From contig BCIA01000005.1 of assembly GCA_001599815.1 (NCBI GenBank), forward strand, positions 1,839,088-1,903,087: a DNA stretch of 64,000 nucleotides, written 5' to 3'. A program made the translations under genes and the position numbers. Positions 22,701 to 33,895 of the stretch are shown in pieces. How positions within the stretch are numbered: the stretch's first letter is position 1; each line of letters opens with the position of its first letter. The notes under the pieces were generated by a model that saw nothing but the letters and a program-made list of their open reading frames with translations, was not told the DNA's origin and searched no databases. Source of the stretch: Furcasterigmium furcatum. Its lineage: Eukaryota; Ascomycota; Sordariomycetes; Glomerellales; Plectosphaerellaceae.

Positions 22701-24265
22701 AAACAGCGAGAGTTCAGCCATCCCGTCTTCGTCTGACTGGCTGCTCGCCGTCAGCAGACATCTCAATTCTCAACCGTCTGTTCCCACTCACACCACCCGT
22801 GACCACCACCACCACCACCACAACCCGGGATACGCCTCCTTCGCGATCACTATCAGCCCGGTACCTACATCCGGATCACTCTCGTACCTTGCCTCGTGCG
22901 ATGGAGGCACGAGAACAGATCCCCTTCGCTCGACGCGACAAACCCTAAGCCGGGGATCCGCCAAACCCTACCTGCGCTCACGCCCCCTTTGCTCCGGTCA
23001 GCTCGTCCGATTCATCGTCGAGGCAAGCGGGTTCCGGCCGGTGCACACTCCTCTCGTCCGGCGTGTGGTCTATCGCCCTCGCCCAGCCGCGAGGCGTACA
23101 ACCGTCACGTTCACCCCGGCCGAGGCCCTGATTGGTCGCACAGCGCTCGCGATGGCTGTCGCGTAAAGTCATGAAGAGGGCTCAGTCTGCTTCACCATCG
23201 TTGAATCGCCTGTGACAATTCCACAATATGCAGTAGACGCGTCTAAAAGGGCACCCGATGCGCGTGCCGGTCGACCAGTTCCCAACCATCATCCCATTCT
23301 TCAACGACGCCGCTCCCATTCGTCGCCGAGAACTAGGGCACACGCACATCAACCGAGTCTCCTGTAACGCCCAAGTACACGACGGTATATTTTGTATCGC
23401 TCCTAAGGGCCACCCCGCGCGACGGACGAGCGCAACCCCTCTCTCGCCTTGCGCGACCCCTCAATGCCGTGCACGCCCGCCCAGCCCATCATCCACTGAC
23501 ACGACCCCACGTTGAGGCATGCTGCATCGTGAAGCCCTCACGACGTCTCCGGCACCGGCTTGATCGCCGTGCCGGCGATGCGAAAACTTGCTTCCAGCCT
23601 GCCATGGGCCCCCGCCGCCATCGTCATCGTCACGTAGTATGCTCGACTCCGAAGACGTCTCCATTGACGCCCTCTCAAGTCGGTTTCCTCTCGTGGTCGA
23701 CCAATCTCGAGCACCAACGGACTCCGCTGCCCGACGGGCACCCCTCGTCTTGGCCCGTAGCCCCCCGCGTCAGGATGTACTTGTATGCGCCGGGGGATAT
23801 CGCCCACCCCGCCGCGCCCACTGCACGCCGGACGGGTTCCGATCTCTCCCGGCGCATGAGCACTCCTTCGAGGAGCGGCCGATGGAGGGGTACGGACGAG
23901 GGAAAAAGCAAGGCAATCATCAGGTCAGTGGTCCCAGCGAGATGGTTACGCCATTCCTTCCCGCAGTACTTGCGCGCAATTCGACCACACCACCACCTGT
24001 GGCCGCCCAACGCACGTTGCCGCGTTTGGGGAATGTCCATATCGGATGGCATATTAACTCGCCACCAACCGGGCGTAAACGTCTGTTTGGCGCCGTATCG
24101 AGGAGCGGAAGAGGGAAATAATAATAATCAACAAATTCCCTCAAAGTTTTTCTGGTCCTCGATTGATTGAGTGCATATTGAGTTTGGGGGCCTGTCTGTT
24201 AGTAAGTCCGATTTACACGCGCCCGCCGTGGGTGTGCGTACGCCGGGACCTGTAGGAAAAAGGGC
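19746..24265. other. 4.5-kb gene-free block upstream of STB3
   Basis: I find no convincing gene. Open frames up to 233 codons occur but are low-complexity in composition and unlike any family I know. The block likely holds the STB3 promoter and a long leader. Telomere-repeat-like motifs occur: TAGGGTTAGGG at 21534-21544, AAACCCTAA at 22940-22948 and AAACCCTA at 22963-22970. A TCCC-type tract lies at 21047-21065. Confidence 0.5.
22803..22820. repeat. (CCA)6 microsatellite
   Basis: Six perfect CCA units lie in the gene-free block upstream of STB3. Confidence 0.9.
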
Positions 24266-26507
24266 TCATGCGAAGACGAATTCTCGGCACGCCTGGCATC
24301 GCACCAAGGTCGTCAGCGAGCGATCGACGCGCGGGATGGGCTTGGGGCCTGGACCTACCGCTTTGAGCGTCCCGATCATGTCCTGCGTCTGCGTGAAGAC
24401 GAGGCGGTACTGGCGCAGGTTCTGCTGCAGGACGGCGGCCTTTGTGGTGCGGCCGTCGCAGATGGCTTTCATCTGGGCCTCCATCTCCTTGCGGAGGAAC
24501 GGCTTGCCGAGGCTGGTGTCGAGTTCCATCCGGTCGAAGCCGACGATGAGGGCGACGCCGACGGTGGTGGGGATGAACACCTTGAGGCGGCCTCGGGCGT
24601 TGGATGAGGAAGTGCTTCCTCCTCCTCCTCGTCCGCCGCGGCCACGGGATCTGCCCCCGCGGCTGCCGCGTCCGCCTCGACCGCCGCGAGCTGGGGGACC
24701 GTCGGGCTCGTCTGCTGTGTCCGGCTGTCCTGACGGGTCTGTTAGGCGTGCGTATTGTCGTTCCTGGATTTTGGAAATGTGCTCTGCCATCGTGGCATCC
24801 GTGCCAATGCCGTTGATATCCATGAGGGCGATGAGGTCGGCCTCGGTGAGGTAGCTCGGAGCGCTGGTCTTGCCCTCCGTCATCATGGCCTCCGTGGGCG
24901 CGAACACTTCACCCACTGTGAACTGCGGCAGCTCTGCCGAGTCGTTCCACTTCTCGTAGACGAACACCTCGAGGTAGTTCCGTTCCAGGACAATCAAGCC
25001 GTTGGCGTGGAAGGTCTCGTCGCCGAATTGGAGCTCGATGTTGGTCGTCATGCCCTTGGCATCTTCCGAGCAGCATGCAAGAAATCGCCGCACCACGTAC
25101 TCGTACAGCCTCTTCTCGTCCTGGTTCAGGACCGAGGGCGAGGCGAACGTGACGGGATGAATGGGAGGATGGGCCTGATCGTCGTGCTTTCCCTGGCGCG
25201 GCTGGCTGAAGTTGCCATCAAGTAGGCCTTGGGCAAAGCCACCCCAGGCATCTGACGGGGTCTGTTTCTGGATGAGGTTCCTGAGATTGAAGTCTTTCGT
25301 GAACCTGTCTGTTTCGGTTCTGGGGTAGCTGATGAACCCCTTATTGTATAAGTCCTCGGCGACTTTCATCGCATGCTGGCCGTTCATCCGGAGGAGTCGT
25401 GTCGCTGCTTTCTGCATCTCCACGGTCGTCAGGGGCAGCGGCTTCCACTTGCGCGTGGGCTTCTCCTGGACTTTGGTAATCTTGGCCTTTTTGGCCGCGA
25501 GGCACCGTTCGTAGAGGATGACGACCGACATGCGGTCGAAGAGGCGATTTCGAGACCAGGAGAAGTTGACCTTTTTGCCCTCACGAGAATGAGTGATGTG
25601 GATGCTCCAGAACGGCTCGGGGACGAAGTTCTTGACACGGAAGTACCGATCGACGACGAAGCCGAGGGTTGGGAACTGACAGGAGCCTAGATTGTCAGAT
25701 GGCTATTGCATGAGTTCGTCGTAGAGCTTACCATAGCTGAGCATCAGATCTTGCATCTGCCCACCGAGCGGCCTGAGGCTGTTGGTCAAGAAGCGGGTGA
25801 ACGCATAGCCGATGCGCAAGTCGAGCTCAATTCTGGCGTCCACGGCATCAACCTGCTTTTTGTCGAGGTCCACGAGGTGGCGTGCAGCGTTGAGGACGTG
25901 GCTGTCCTGGAGTCAGTGGCATGTCGTGTCTGGAGGCAGGCAGACTCACGATCTCTCGACGTTGTTGAACTTTGCCCGCTTCACTTGAATCCTCGCATTG
26001 CCTTTGAGGGCCGCATTGACGATTTCCTGGCCGATGTTCTCGCCCTCTCGGTCACAATCTGTCCAGATGATGAGCAGCTGGCAGTACCGAGACTGCTCTG
26101 CGATGTTGTCGGCGAGGACTTTCTTGTCCTTGGCAATTGTCAGTAAATCGACCAGAAGAAAGGATCTGATGACTTACATCTGGAGTGGTCACAATAACAG
26201 GGGCTGAAAAGAGTGACTCCGGAGGCGGCGACCTCCAGTCCTTGTTTGCCGGCGTGAAGTCGAGGCCCGTGAGATGGCCGCGGACTGCGGTCATGGTGAC
26301 CGAGCACTGATTCCATGGCGGGCCAAAGTTGAAGTCAAATGAGTAGTTCTTCGTGTATGTGTCCCGCGTGTTACGCTGCATCTGTTAGTTGTTGTCTCCG
26401 AACCGCCCTGAGACCAGACTCACGGTCTGGATTTGCCCTCCACCGAGATGTCCGGCCACGGCCTTGGAAATGGAGGGCTTCTCGGCGACGCAAAGAACTC
26501 GAGTCAT
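24266..26507 (-). CDS. TOP3: DNA topoisomerase III
   Basis: Five exons in transcription order, 26507-26424, 26375-26178, 26128-25950, 25901-25732 and 25686-24266, encode 683 residues. This type IA topoisomerase passes single strands and works with RecQ helicases and Rmi1 to dissolve recombination intermediates. The TOPRIM domain starts RVLCVAEKPSISKAVAGHL and includes IIWTDCDREGENIGQEIV. The catalytic tyrosine is Y331 in GFISYPRTETD. A later conserved block is DINGIGTDATMAEHISKIQE. An Arg/Gly-rich insert of about 45 residues (starting GPPARGGRGGRGSRGG) sits inside the catalytic core just after QERQYARLTD. The protein ends soon after one CQAC pair, so long C-terminal zinc fingers are absent. 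Confidence 0.93.
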
Positions 26508-27195
26508 GGTGTTCCTTCACTGGGGTTCCGAAGGTGATGAGATCGATTTGATACGGACGATGGGCCAAGTACGAGCGATCGCATATCGCCATCGACAAAG
26601 TCGTCAAAGAGCGTGAGATGAGCCGTTGTTTGGGAGAAGCAAACACCTTGAAAACCGCAGGAACGATGTTTCAACCAAGTTCCATCGAGCCACTCCGCAC
26701 TCTGTCGTCAGCAGCTTCCTCTACCGGCGGCACCTTCTCAGCGAATATTTCCTCCAGGAACCCCTCATCCCAGGACGCGACAGACGCGTTGAAGTTGAAG
26801 ATTCACCCCAAAAGTGGAAAGCCACGAGCCAATCGATGACCAGACGACGTTAAGCGTCTGACTAAGGCCTTCCTTCTGGAACTCCATCCCTGAAAGGCAC
26901 CCAACCCCCCAAAGTGCACCTCTCCAGGCGGGAAGCTGCAGGGACCCGCCCCTAATCGCCTTCCTATTGGGGCCTAGATTTCAGCGGTCGATCCCTGTGA
27001 GATGGTCGGCCGAGACCCCAGATCGATGACGTGGATTGTCGTCGTCCTAGGTAGGTAGGTGGTGCTTGGCCAGGCCATTTCAAGCCCACCGCTAATCTAA
27101 GAATTCCACGGCCTCTTCACGACCTCGACGTGTCCCTCTTTCCACCCCGACCACGCCGCCTACGACCCTACGACCTGTTGTACAAGACTGCCAAA
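26508..27195. promoter_or_regulatory. Divergent promoter TOP3/DUF1295 gene
   Basis: This 688-bp interval lies between two divergent start codons. A short open frame of about 75 codons is present but unrecognised. No specific site is assigned. Confidence 0.45.
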
Positions 27196-28360
27196 ATGGA
27201 GTCCGCCGCGCTTCCCGCCCTCACGCGCATCGAGCAATGCGCCAGCTGGAAACTGGCCGTCGAGCCGTTCATCCCGCAGCTCTACGAGCTCCCGAACCGT
27301 GTCCTCGCGATTAGCAGTCTGGAGGGCTTGCGCCAGGTCTATGTTGAGACCAACCCCCTGATCTTCGGCCTCGCGGTCTCCCTCGCTCTTGCCGTGGTCT
27401 TCTTCGTCGTCGCCGAGTTCAACAGGAACTTCTCTCAGGTCGATAGGGCATGGAGCATCCTGCCGAACCTCTACGTCCTGCACTACGTCCTATGGGCGAA
27501 GCTCGCCGGCGTTCCCAGCCAGAGGGTCGAGTTCCTCGCGTCGGCAACAATGATTTGGAGCGTGAGTCTTCGGAGAGCCCAGTACCAGATACGCCGAGTG
27601 CTGACTTGAACTTGCGACGCAGGCCCGCTTGACCTTCAACTACGCGCGTAAAGGCGGCTACAACATCGGCAGCGAGGACTACCGCTGGAACTACGTCCGA
27701 TCCTTCGTTCCCACCATCATCTTCACCATATTCGACGCCGTCTTCATCGCCACCATCCAGAGCGTCCTCATCTTCGCCTTCTCCGCCGGCCCGTCCTACA
27801 TCCTGCTCCTCACGTCCAAGTTCGAGGAGGACGTCACCACCTGGGACTGGATCTACATGGCCGTCATCCTCTCCCTCGTGCTGATCGAGTACGTCAGCGA
27901 CGGCCAGCAGTGGGAGTTCCAGGAAGCGAAGCGCAAGTACCGCAAGACCGCGCAAGTCCCCCGCGGCTCCGAGTACACCCAGGAGGACCTCGAGCGCGGG
28001 TTCATCACCAAGGGCCTCTGGGCGTTCAGCCGCCACCCCAACTTCGCCGCCGAGCAGCTCATCTGGTTCGTCCTGTACCAGTGGAGCTGCTTCGCCTCCA
28101 TGACCATGCACAACTGGTCCTTCGCCGGCTGCGGGAGCCTCATCCTGCTGTTCCAGGGCTCTACCCCACTGACCGAGTGGATCACCGGGAGCAAGTATCC
28201 CGAGTACAAGCACTACAAGGAGAAGGTCAGCTGCTTCGTGCCCACGACCGTCGAGCCGTACAAGCCCGAGGGGCCCAAGGAGCCCAAGGTCATCCGGACT
28301 AGCGAGCTGGCGAAGAAGCAGGCCGACAAGAAGGCGAAGGCTAAGAAGGGGAGCACATAG
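27196..28360 (+). CDS. DUF1295 membrane protein, steroid-reductase-like
   Basis: Two exons, 27196-27561 and 27623-28360, encode 367 residues. The DUF1295 family is related to 3-oxo-5-alpha-steroid 4-dehydrogenases and isoprenylcysteine methyltransferases. Evidence includes FNRNFSQVDRAWSILPNLYV in the first exon, ARLTFNYARKGGYNIGSEDY after the intron, and the C-terminal GLWAFSRHPNFAAEQLIWF cofactor-binding block followed by LTEWITGSKYPEYKHYKEKV. About six hydrophobic segments are present. The C-terminal tail is Lys-rich (KKQADKKAKAKKGST), a possible ER-retention-like end. An upstream in-frame ATG at 27130 exists, but the one at 27196 (ccaaaatgg context) fits better. The substrate is unknown. 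Confidence 0.9.
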
Positions 28361-28549
28361 ACGGCTTGGAGAAAGGGGATGCGTCAACTTCCCTTGACAG
28401 TACTGTCTTTACTTGCAATTGCATCGGCGGGGTCGAATGGGCATCGCATCACAAATCACGCTCCGCGTATGGTCTACGTCTAGATGAGCATATATCTATC
28501 TTCGTCAGAGCTCCTTCGCAGTTCACCAAGAAGCGCATCTTTCCTCGCC

Positions 28550-29644
28550 TTAGACCTTCAGGTCCGCGATCCCGTTGACGTAGTACGCCGGCACCGCCAC
28601 GGCGCCCTCCTTTTCCCAGTCCTCCTTGCTGTTGACGCCGGTCAGCACGGCCAGCGTGCCGCCCAGCTTGCCCTCGATGCCGAACTTGATGTCCGTGTCG
28701 AGCCTGTCGCCGATCATGCAGGTCCTGCTCCTGTCGAGGTGGAACTTGCCCTCGACGGCGTCCATCATGGCCTGGCTCGGCTTGCCGAGGGCTAGGGGCT
28801 GCTTGCCGGTCATGTTGATGAGGGGGATGCCGACGCTGCCGGCGCCGGGGAAGAAGCTCCCGGCCAGGGGCAGGGTGGAGTCGATGTTGGTGGCGAGGAA
28901 GACGGCGCCCCTGCGGAGGTAGGCGTGGGCGACGGAGAGCTTGAGGTAGTTGATGTGGAAGTCGAGGCCGGCGAGGACGCAGCCGACCTCGGGGTCGAGG
29001 GCGGAGCCGTCGGCGATGGACTCGAAGTCGGAGGGCTCCATGTCGCGGCGCAGGGCGGGGTCGGTGCCGCCGATGAAGGGGACGGACTCGGCGCGGAGCT
29101 CGTCCTCGACGCCGGACTCGCCGAGGACGAAGACCTTGCGCTTGCCTTCGGGGAGGTTGAGGATGCGGGAGATGTAGATGGAGGCGCTGTAGGCGGAGCC
29201 GAAGACGTCCTCGGGCGTGCAGGGGATGGAGAGCTTGGCGAACTTCTTGTGGTAGTCCGGGCGGGACTTGGTGGAGTTGTTCGTCACGAAGACGATGCGT
29301 TTGCCTGGGACGTGAGTCAGGGGGTGATGCTCGATACTGGCGATGGGGAGGACGGACCTTGGTCGCGGAGGAACTCGATGACCTCGCGGACGCCGGGGAA
29401 GAGCTTGTCGCCAGACCAGAGGACGCCTTGTGAACGGGTCAACCACTGAGCCTATGGATCTCTATGAATAGTTCATCCTACCATCGCAATCAACCAGGAA
29501 CGTCTGCACTTCGGGTCAGCTTTAAAGACTCGATCCGGGGTGAAGGTGAGGGCGAGTGAGGGGGAAATCGCGCACATCGAACTTGTCCAGGAACTCCTGG
29601 GTCGCGGCCTTGTCGCCACTGAGGAACTTTGCTGATTGCGCCAT
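28550..29644 (-). CDS. Pho13-type HAD phosphatase (phosphoglycolate/4-nitrophenyl)
   Basis: Four exons in transcription order, 29644-29576, 29503-29482, 29426-29358 and 29304-28550, encode 304 residues. The family removes phosphate from 2-phosphoglycolate and other toxic side products of glycolysis, and from p-nitrophenyl phosphate in assays. HAD motif I (FLVDCDGVLWSG) is split across two small exons of 22 and 69 nt. Motif II is IVFVTNNSTKSR, the cap includes CVLAGLDFHINYLKL, and motifs III/IV are GKPSQAMM and MIGDRLDTDIKFG. Length matches yeast Pho13. Cytosolic location is expected, as no targeting signal is visible. It converges on the DUF1295 gene. Confidence 0.92.
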
Positions 29645-30018
29645 GTCTACCAAGTCTAGCAGAGAGCGAGAGAGGCTTCTAGGGCAGAGGACGGTGAGTG
29701 AAGAGCAGAAGAGGTGAGGTTGAGGTGATGGTGAGGGAGGATGCGCGATGATTAGTCACCTCAATTAGTACTGAAATGTCAGTTCGGCCTTCTCTCCGTC
29801 CCCGACTCGGTGATCCTCCGACTTCACATTTCCCGGTTCTGCTGCTCTTTTCCCAGGCCAGGATGGCTCTCTCAGTTCTTCTAGTTACTCACGCTGTGAC
29901 ATAGTGTTCTGCGTTCATGTTGTCGACACACTACTGTTGATCTAAAGCCGCTCCTGGCTACAAGCTGCTGCCTGCTGCTCCGACTTGCATCCGGCTTTGC
30001 CTCCCAACGTTCTGAAGC
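29645..30018. other. Intergenic, phosphatase promoter
   Basis: A 374-bp gap between two minus-strand genes holds the phosphatase promoter and the 3' end of the MDR gene. No further feature is seen. Confidence 0.5.
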
Positions 30019-31157
30019 TCATACTTGCACCACAAGCTTCTCTCCGCTCACTGCCCCCTTCTTGAGGTCGTTCAATCCATCCTGAATACCAGCAAGACCT
30101 TGTCCTGCAAGGCGATGTCTCTGTGGCACGATGACGCCCTGGGCCAACCACTTGGACAGAGCGCCATCCTCGGCGCAGAGCCATGAGCCTAGATCCTGCC
30201 TCCGCGCCCAAATCTGCTCGCCGGGGATATGCGTTGCCTCGATTCCATCCGCCAATGCAGGGGCGTTCTCGGGACGCGGCACGGTATGGGCGATGATCTT
30301 CCTCTTGTCAGGTCCACCCGCCTTGTGAAGGACCTCAGCGACCGCCTTCAGAGTTTCGCCGTTGGAGATGACATCTGCGGCAAGCGAAAGCTCGATGCCG
30401 GCCTCCTTTGCCGCAGCCACGATGTTTTCCACGGCACTGGGCGACCGATAGTCGACGGTGACGCTGGCCCCGAGGGACTTCAGATGGTCATGATGCTTCT
30501 CGCTGGCAGTCGTGAAGACCGTCAAGCCTGACAGCCGGGCAAACTGGATCAGCATCGAGCCGGTAACCGAACCGCTGCCCCAGATCAGAATACCCGTGTT
30601 CTTGCTGACGGCTGGCTCGGTACCAGTGGCGGAGACGGTCGGCTGAGGAAGCTCAAGCCTGTCGAACAGGGTCATGGCGGCCACGGCCGTGGCCGTGGGC
30701 AGTGTTGCGCCCTGTTCAAAAGTCCAACCGGAGGGTAGGCGGAGGGAAAAGCGAGCGATGGACGCGGTGTAGGTCTGGAAAGCACCATTGTCATTCTTGC
30801 CCGAGAGAAACCCATGGGCGAAGCTGACGACACGGTCACCCGGCTTGAAATCCGACACAGCGGAGCCAGTTGCCGCAACGATGCCGGCAAGATCTGGGCG
30901 CAGCGATGTCAGCTGCCATTCCATCGGAGGGAGACTATGGTGAGGAGAGACTTACCCGCGCCCAAGACGAGAGGATACACGGGGCAGTTGAAGCCGATTG
31001 TCTGTCGTTTCCAGTCGATGGGGTTGAGCCCAACGGCGCGGTTGCGGATGAGAATCTCCTCCGGCCCGGGTACTGGCACCGGGCGTTCTTCGAGAATAAG
31101 ATCGGCGCCGCGGGCCGGGACCACGGCTGCGAGGTTGATCTCTAGCTGAAGAGACAT
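30019..31157 (-). CDS. MDR-family NAD(P)-dependent oxidoreductase
   Basis: Two exons, 31157-30956 and 30893-30019, encode 358 residues. The N-terminal GroES-like domain has PVPVPGPEEILIRNRAVGLN and NPIDWKRQTIGFNCPVYPL, the classic enoyl-reductase pattern of the zinc-independent MDR branch. The nucleotide-binding fold follows with ILIWGSGSVTGSMLIQFARL and then VFTTASEKHHDHLKSLGAS. No catalytic or structural zinc cysteines are seen. Relatives include stand-alone trans-enoyl reductases of polyketide clusters and quinone-oxidoreductase-like enzymes, but no polyketide synthase is nearby. A transcription factor gene lies 324 bp upstream on the same strand, so it may regulate this gene. Confidence 0.88.
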
Positions 31158-31481
31158 TGCTGGAGTTGATGGAGTTGGTACTGTGAGATGAGATGAGATG
31201 AGATGCTTCCTTGAAATGGGAGAGAGCACGAGGATGAGGACCAGTCTCACTTTAGAACGGCTTCCAGGTGCTACCTCTTATACTTCATGGTATTGGTGGC
31301 ATCGCAAACCGGGATGTTCTGGCTGGAGTCACTCACCGGCCAATTTGGCCGGTGGAGGGCGAACGCCGCCGCCGCATGAGCTCCGGCCGGCGAAAGTTGG
31401 CCGACCAAACCAAACAGGTTCAAGACGGAACAGAGACATTTCATGCGCTTCCACGTTTATACGAATATCTAGGGACTGGTA
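31158..31481. other. Promoter of the MDR gene, with (GAGAT)4
   Basis: The 324-bp gap includes a (GAGAT)4 tract at 31185-31205 in the likely 5' leader. Pairs of GGCCGG/CCGGCC-like sequence occur near 31338-31352. No gene is seen. Confidence 0.5.
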
Positions 31482-33443
31482 TCAAATCGCAGCAACGACG
31501 GCGCTGATCAACATGCCCAACCCATCCGCATTTCCAAACCACTCATCCAGCAGGTCTTCGTCGACGGCGCCACGATTCTGTGCCCGCGCCAGATCTCCAA
31601 CGGTCAAGAGTCTCCTTCGACTGTCGCCATTGGGCATTTCGGAGGCTTTTATGTTTTCCCACGTCTTGTTGTATTCCGATTCCCAAGTGGCGCGATCTGT
31701 GGCCTCCCATAAGCGCTTGGTGCTCAGCAATGGGAGGGCGAACGGGTCGCCAAGTACTGGGTCTGGGACATCCAACAACATCGTTAAGAGAGAACATATC
31801 AGATTTATCCTATACACAGTTGTTTTCAGTACCGGTTCATCACCCGTGAGTAGGTACCGGCGCACATACCGTCGTCGACTCTCGTCAAGTATCCACTCCT
31901 CCCAGCTTGGTCTTTCCAGCCGCGCGTGACTGGGACTAAGTGGCCCAGGATAAGTCGCGGCCAACTTGCGAGATAATGCCTGGAAATCTGGAATTAGCAA
32001 TACGTATCTTGGCCACGCGCAGAGGACGGCTTGCCTGCATCGTTGCGACCATGTCCCAATTCTCGCTGAATTCCTCAACAGTTGAGCTCGTGATTCTTGC
32101 AACGGTGTACGTAACCATGGCTTGGATGGCTGAAATGACTTCGCCGGGGGAGTAGCCGTCCATCTGCGGATATCAGCACCTCTTCCTGTAGGGGTCTTTG
32201 TGTCTTGAACCCACCTCTCGCGAGATTTGCGCCTGCTCTCTCGCAACCGTTTTCCAGACAAAGTCTCTCAGCCCTGGGCTCTTCGAAGACGCGACAAGAA
32301 GATGCGCGACGCCGTGGCACGCCATTAGGGGCCTATGGGCTTGGAAAGTGTCTGCCGTGCCGAATCCCTCCCCCGCCTGAGATACTGTCCCGCGCCAGTC
32401 CCAGTGGAGCTCGATTCCTCCGCCCTCGGGAAGGTTCCGGCCGTCGTAATGGAGAAGACAGCCGGCGGGGTGCACAAAGGGAGGAAGGTCGCCGGTCTTG
32501 GCCATCTTCCGAGGGTACGTTCGGAGCGTCGACAGAACGAGACGACGAGATCCAGGAGTCAAAAGGTTGGTGACAGTGGCCGATGGCGTCGGAACGTCCA
32601 TGATTGCCTCCTCCGTACTGGGTGATGCCAAAACGAGGCTCTGGCTCGTGGTGGGCAAAGACCCTCCTATCGGGGGTAACGGAGTCGTTTGATGAGCCTG
32701 CCGACCTGTGGACGAGGGCGTCGCTAGCGGAAGATTGGTGAGAATGGACCCTGTCGTGAGGTAGGAGGTCGAGCTCCAGATATCAGACGAGTACGTAGAT
32801 ATAACGGGATTTGCGTCACTGGTTGACCCAAGTTGAAAGGTCATGGCCGCACCAGGATCGTTGTCGAAGTCTGCGGAAGAGAAGGCGGAAATGCTGTCAT
32901 ACAGATCGTGACCCGATGATTCCGTACTGCTGCTGGTCATGTCACCAACGCTCTGTGGTTCGTTCTGCTCAGCAGAGTCCGCCGCCGGGGCAACATCTGA
33001 GATCTCCGGTCGAGTACTGCTAGTCGGAGTAGCAGTGGTCGTGGTAGCACCCCAGCGGTGCGTTCTTGATCCACTGACATAGGCGCATTCGACGCCTTTG
33101 GTGATACACCTTTTGCAAGGCCTGCCAAAGTCACACTTTCCCTTGGCGCGTCTACAGCCATTGCAAGCTTTGGGTCTTGTCTGCCCCTCCGTTGCGCCAG
33201 CGGTGCGACTGTCTCCCTGTCTCTCCCTTCGACGGCGGCAGTACTGCGTATGCCGGGTGAACGATGTCTCTGGTTGAATCTTTAGCATCCTAACCGAGCC
33301 ATGTGGTTCACCCGAGCGGCAACCATGCGGATTTCCTGGCTGCACCTTCAGAGGCTTCAGGACATACCCTCGTCAAAAGACTTGTTGCACAGCGAACAGA
33401 GGTAGACAGACGCCGTCACCAGCGGGGCAGCGGAGGCACTCAT
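31482..33443 (-). CDS. C2H2-Zn2Cys6 dual zinc-finger transcription factor
   Basis: Four exons in transcription order, 33443-33368, 33269-32215, 32163-32035 and 31979-31482, encode 585 residues. The first finger is YLCSLCNKSF (exon 1) completed by SFTRHTQYC (exon 2), a C2HC-like finger split by the first intron. A canonical binuclear cluster follows: ACNGCRRAKGKC, then PCKRCITKGVEC, with spacing C-x2-C-x6-C-x5-C-x2-C-x6-C. A Ser/Thr-rich linker leads to a helical C-terminal region typical of fungal regulators. The third intron (31980-32034) has a GC donor (CAG|gcaagc). An alternative ATG at 33458 adds five residues. The downstream MDR oxidoreductase gene is a candidate target. Confidence 0.88.
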
Positions 33444-33895
33444 TTCAAGTTGCTGCATCGATGAACGTTTGGGCAACGATTGATTGACCTGGAATTGCCA
33501 CTGTAAAGAGCAGACGTGGTGATTGTGAAGGATGACCGTCGTCGGAGTTATCGGAGTTGATGTTTCGTGGTGCTGAAGGTGGGATTTGTCAGCGGAGATT
33601 GTTGACCTCACAGGGGACAGGGGCTGAAGTTGAATGGCTGCCCCTGAATCCACGGAGGACCGACGACTGCAAACTAAATTCAAACTTTCATGGGATGCTG
33701 TTCACGGTTCTCTTGCTCAGGTCGGCGAGTAACTGGAGCCTGAGCAATGGCCCTTCCTCTTGGTCTAAACTGGGCATTCATTACCAAAGTGGGACATTGT
33801 CAACATCTGTGGCCTCTAAGATCGCGAGGATAGAGATTCGAAAACATGTGTGGCCATGTCAAATTGTTACACAACCCAGCTACTCAGTAGTAGTC
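33444..33895. other. Promoter of the transcription factor gene
   Basis: A 452-bp gap between two minus-strand genes. It contains the upstream alternative ATG (33458) and no other recognised feature. Confidence 0.5.

Noticed and set aside
23469..24170. A 233-codon plus-strand frame
   Set aside because: Composition is Arg/Pro/His-rich with no domain or splice context; long frames are common by chance in this GC-rich block.
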